From NCBI GenBank assembly GCA_964484395.1, contig CAZAFM010000052.1, positions 1 through 16,754 of the forward strand: DNA of 16,754 nucleotides, given 5' to 3'. The first letter of the stretch is position 1. Every line of letters starts with the position of its first letter. Below are positions 13,839 to 16,754 of the stretch, piece after piece. The position numbers were made by a program, and so were the translations under genes. The stretch comes from CAZAFM01 sp964484395 (lineage in GTDB: Bacteria > Campylobacterota > Campylobacteria > Campylobacterales > CAZAFM01). Below the pieces are notes generated by a model, which worked only from the letters and a program-made list of their open reading frames with translations, ran no database searches and was not told the origin of the DNA.

Positions 13839-15134
13839 ATGAATAAAGTCTTAATATCTCAAAACAAACATTGGGAAAAACGATATGAAAATCTTTATAG
13901 CAGAGATATTTTTTCAAAACTTATCTCCAATCTTCAAAGCAAGCATATACAAGTACTACAAGGTATAAGAAGGGCTGGGAAGTCCTCTTTGTTTAAACTT
14001 CTTATCAATCATCTAAGTCAAACGAGTAATCCAAAAGAGATACTTTATGTGAACTTAGATGACCCTTTTTTTACAAAATACTCAAACAGTCCAGAGAGTT
14101 TTTATGAGATAATCCAAACTGCCGAGAAACTTACCCAAAAAAAAGTGAAATACCTTTTTTTGGATGAAGTACAAGCGATAGAAGGATGGGAAAAGTATGT
14201 CAAAAGTGTCTATGATAGCGGGGAATTTGTGAAGATATTTATCACAGGCTCAAACGCTTCACTTCTTAGTGGTGAATTTGCAACATTGCTTACGGGAAGA
14301 TATATATCTTCCAAAGTGTATCCTCTTAGCTTTAGTGAGATTTTAAAAATAAACAATATCAATACATTGTTGGAACTTAATAAACAGTTGCCAAAAGTTC
14401 TAAATATAGTTGATGATATGATGTTTTACGGCTCTTTTGTAGAGGTGTATGAGTTGGAAAATGAAGTTAAAAGAGACCTAATAACTAGCTATTATGATAC
14501 TATTTTATTTAAAGATTGTATCGCAAACAATTCAATTCGAGATATAAAAGGGTTTAAGGAGTTAAGCTTCTATCTGCTATCAAATCTCACATCGCTTTAC
14601 TCTTATACTTCCCTTTCAAAGAGTTTAAAGCTTAATGATAAATCGGTAAAAGATTATATTGAGATTTTAGAGAGTTGCTATCTTTTTAGTGAGCTAAAAC
14701 TCCACTCCTATTCTCTTAAAGAGCAGATAAACAACAAAAAGAAACTCTATTTATGTGATAATGGATTTATGAATCTTGGATTTAATTTTAGTTCAAACTA
14801 CGGAAAGCTTTTAGAAAATCTTGTTTTTAGTGAACTTGTTAAAAAAGGTTTTGAACTCTATTTTTATAACAAAACAGGCAAGTGTGATTTTATAGCGAAA
14901 AAAGAGGGAAAAACTATAGCCTTGCAAGTATGTTATGAGCTTCATGATCAAAACAGAACCAGAGAGATAAATGGACTGTTCAAACTCCCTTTTGAAGTAG
15001 ATAAGAAGTATATCATCACTTATAATCAAAACAGTTCAGCCCTGCAAGGTGAAGCCTTAGAAGATATAGAGGTAGTGAGTTTTTGGGGGTATTTTTTTGA
15101 TAGTCCTATACCAAGAAGTCTAATCTATCCTTAG
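13839..15134 (+). CDS. AAA_14/DUF4143 P-loop ATPase
   Basis: The 431-residue protein has the two-part structure of the AAA_14 + DUF4143 family. The N-terminal ATPase shows Walker A GIRRAGKSS (42-50), Walker B YLFLDEVQ (105-112) and the family's ITGSNASLLSGEFATLLTGR block after it. The C-terminal DUF4143 region resembles a PD-(D/E)xK nuclease fold: E326 in LENLVFSEL, D350 in CDFIAKK and then LQVCYEL, where the usual E-x-K is Q363-V-C. With the catalytic Lys absent, nuclease activity is doubtful. Family members are widespread, patchily distributed, multi-copy and of unproven function. A strong promoter and palindrome precede it; a second ATPase-nuclease gene follows after 41 bases. Confidence 0.88.
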   Translation: MNKVLISQNKHWEKRYENLYSRDIFSKLISNLQSKHIQVLQGIRRAGKSSLFKLLINHLSQTSNPKEILYVNLDDPFFTKYSNSPESFYEIIQTAEKLTQKKVKYLFLDEVQAIEGWEKYVKSVYDSGEFVKIFITGSNASLLSGEFATLLTGRYISSKVYPLSFSEILKINNINTLLELNKQLPKVLNIVDDMMFYGSFVEVYELENEVKRDLITSYYDTILFKDCIANNSIRDIKGFKELSFYLLSNLTSLYSYTSLSKSLKLNDKSVKDYIEILESCYLFSELKLHSYSLKEQINNKKKLYLCDNGFMNLGFNFSSNYGKLLENLVFSELVKKGFELYFYNKTGKCDFIAKKEGKTIALQVCYELHDQNRTREINGLFKLPFEVDKKYIITYNQNSSALQGEALEDIEVVSFWGYFFDSPIPRSLIYP

Positions 15135-15175
15135 ATACAATAAGTAAATCAAGAAGGCACTTCAAGAGGTGAAAA

Positions 15176-16723
15176 ATGCAACTACAAAAACTACCAATTG
15201 GGATAGAAACCTTTGGTGAGATAAGAAAAAATAACTATGCTTATATAGATAAAACCAACTTAGCATATAAGCTTGTCAATAGCTATAAATATGTATTTTT
15301 AAGTCGCCCTAGACGCTTTGGAAAATCACTCTTTCTTGATACACTCAAAAATATCTTTGAGGGTAATAGGGAATATTTTAAAAATCTAGCTATTGAAGAT
15401 AAGTGGGACTGGGAGACTTCATATCCAGTCATACAGCTAAACTTTGCAAAAGGTAAAATCCAAAGCAGAGCAGAGCTAGATAATAGAATTATGAAGGTAT
15501 TAAAGTCAAATCAAAAAAGATTAAATATTGAGTGTGAGGATAGTGATGATGTAGCAGGGTGTTTTAGTGACATCATAGAATACTCTTATGAAAAATACAA
15601 CCAAAGAGTAGTAGTCCTCATAGATGAGTATGATAAGCCAATCCTAGATAACATCACAAAGCCTGAAGTAGCCAAAGAGATAAGAGATGGACTTGTGAGC
15701 TTTTATAGTGTCATAAAAGGGAGTGATAAGTTTTTGAGGTTTGCTTTTTTGACAGGTGTTAGTAAGTTTACTAAGACCTCTATTTTTAGTGGGCTAAACA
15801 ACATTGTAGATATTTCTCTAGACCAAGCTTATGGAGACATCTGTGGTTATAGCCAAGATGATATTGAGACTACATTTAAGCCCTATCTTGAGGGTGTAGA
15901 TATGCAGAAGCTAAAATGCTGGTATAACGGATATAACTTCTTAGGGAGTAGTATGTACAATCCCTTTGACATACTCCAATTTATCGCAAAAGAGCATCAG
16001 TATAAAAACTACTGGTTTGAGACAGGCACTCCTACATTTTTGATGGAGTTGATAGAAAAAAACAACTACTTCCTTCCAAACCTATCAAATCTAAAAGCAG
16101 ATGAGAGACTTTTAAATAGCTTCGATATAGAAAATCTAGACCTAGAAGTCATACTCTATCAGACTGGATACCTAAGCATTGACACAGTAGAAACAACACC
16201 ATTTGAGACACTTCAGTACAAACTAAAAATACCAAACAAAGAGGTTAGACTTTCACTTAGTGACTATATCATAGACTATCTACTCAAAGACAAAAGACGA
16301 CTAAAAAACAAAATAGATATCTATAATAGCCTACTAGAAGATGATATGGAAAATCTTAAACTCTCTCTAATCTCTATGTTTGCATCAATCCCATACAACA
16401 ACTATATCAACAATGAGATTCAAAATTATGAGGGCTTTTATGCCAGTGTAGTATATGTGTATCTGCAATCTTTGGGGGTGGATATAATAGGAGAAGATGT
16501 TAGTAATAGAGGCAGAATTGACTTAACCATCAAGATGGAGAGGACTATATATATTATAGAGTTCAAAGTAGATGCAAAAAAGGGAGAAGCACTAACTCAG
16601 ATAAAAACAAATGAGTACGCAAAAAAATATCTAAACCTCAACAAAGAGATATATCTAGTAGGTATTGAGTTTGATAGTAATGAGAAAAATATAGTAAATC
16701 TTGAGTGGGAGAAAATAAGATAG
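15176..16723 (+). CDS. AAA-ATPase_like / PDDEXK_9 protein
   Basis: The 515-residue protein belongs to the large family that joins an AAA-ATPase_like domain (Pfam PF09820) to a C-terminal PD-(D/E)xK nuclease-like domain (PF08011). It opens with the family hallmark LPIGIETFGEIRKNNYAYID, then Walker A RPRRFGKS (44-51), Walker B VVLIDEYDKPI (D150, E151) and FLTGVSKFTKTSIFSGLNN. At the C-terminus D449 in GRIDL, then E462 and K464 in IIEFKV, form an intact D...ExK nuclease triad, followed by QIKTNEYAKKY. Length is typical. The start is supported by AGAGGTG before the ATG. Function in vivo is unknown; these genes are often strain-variable and have been suspected of roles in mobile-element or defence biology. 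It probably shares a transcript with the DUF4143 gene. Confidence 0.9.
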   Translation: MQLQKLPIGIETFGEIRKNNYAYIDKTNLAYKLVNSYKYVFLSRPRRFGKSLFLDTLKNIFEGNREYFKNLAIEDKWDWETSYPVIQLNFAKGKIQSRAELDNRIMKVLKSNQKRLNIECEDSDDVAGCFSDIIEYSYEKYNQRVVVLIDEYDKPILDNITKPEVAKEIRDGLVSFYSVIKGSDKFLRFAFLTGVSKFTKTSIFSGLNNIVDISLDQAYGDICGYSQDDIETTFKPYLEGVDMQKLKCWYNGYNFLGSSMYNPFDILQFIAKEHQYKNYWFETGTPTFLMELIEKNNYFLPNLSNLKADERLLNSFDIENLDLEVILYQTGYLSIDTVETTPFETLQYKLKIPNKEVRLSLSDYIIDYLLKDKRRLKNKIDIYNSLLEDDMENLKLSLISMFASIPYNNYINNEIQNYEGFYASVVYVYLQSLGVDIIGEDVSNRGRIDLTIKMERTIYIIEFKVDAKKGEALTQIKTNEYAKKYLNLNKEIYLVGIEFDSNEKNIVNLEWEKIR

Positions 16724-16725
16724 AG

Positions 16726-16754
16726 ATGAATGAAGTGCTTATAGTTGGTCTAGT
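16726..16754 (+). CDS. Start of an unidentified gene (partial, runs off right edge)
   Basis: An ATG three bases after the previous stop opens a frame beginning MNEVLIVGLV that continues past the edge. The hydrophobic start would fit a Rossmann-type nucleotide-binding protein or a membrane protein, but nine codons and a split tenth are too little to identify it. The ribosome-binding site is weak. Confidence 0.35.

Noticed and set aside
13727..16754. The right-hand ATPase region as an insertion sequence or integrated element
   Set aside because: No transposase, integrase, terminal inverted repeats, target-site duplication or tRNA attachment site is visible; the right boundary is outside the window.
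1..16754. CRISPR arrays, tRNA or rRNA genes
   Set aside because: I saw no regularly spaced direct repeats and no tRNA- or rRNA-like conserved segments; almost all sequence is accounted for by protein genes.

Overview
The window is AT-rich, tightly packed chromosomal DNA. It most likely comes from a Campylobacterota (epsilonproteobacterial) species of the free-living, Sulfurimonas/Sulfurovum-like kind. The clues are the collinear secG-frr-pyrE-RDD gene order, the style of the proteins, and TAAAAT-type -10 boxes with poorly conserved -35 regions. Genus assignment is an inference; there is no rRNA or other firm marker.

Layout. Bases 1-1017 (minus) hold the N-terminal part of DNA polymerase I, running off the left edge. 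Divergent from it is a SapC-family gene (1126-1797), followed by a collinear esterase / ABC ATPase / FtsX-type permease trio (1827-5577) that matches the tesA-ybbA-ybbP association known from E. coli. Converging on the permease from the right is a minus-strand Bat-type ('aerotolerance') operon (9842 down to 5588): a small secreted protein, a MoxR AAA+ ATPase, a DUF58 protein, a short DUF4381-like membrane protein, a BatA-like protein, and a BatB-like protein fused to a BatC-like TPR part. Most junctions overlap by 1-25 bases, so translation is probably coupled. A BioC-like methyltransferase (10545-9880) lies just upstream on the same strand.

Divergent from bioC is the plus-strand housekeeping operon secG - frr - pyrE - RDD membrane protein - MFS transporter (10623-13726). 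The MFS gene appears to start at a rare ATT codon at 12587: no ATG/GTG/TTG precedes the first transmembrane helix, and a good ribosome-binding site stands in front of the ATT.

The right end (13778-16723) looks like accessory DNA. It has a near-consensus sigma70 promoter (TTGACA-17-TACAAT) whose -10 box lies in a perfect 9-bp inverted repeat. This is followed by two unrelated P-loop ATPase genes, each with a C-terminal nuclease-like domain: an AAA_14/DUF4143 protein, then an AAA-ATPase_like/PDDEXK_9 protein. The first codons of another gene begin at 16726.

Most noteworthy are: (1) all three von Willebrand-A-like proteins of the Bat operon appear to have lost the DxSxS metal site, although the MoxR ATPase keeps all its motifs; (2) the ATT start of the MFS gene; (3) the promoter/palindrome driving the tandem ATPase-nuclease pair. 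I saw no tRNA, rRNA, CRISPR array, insertion sequence or integrase.
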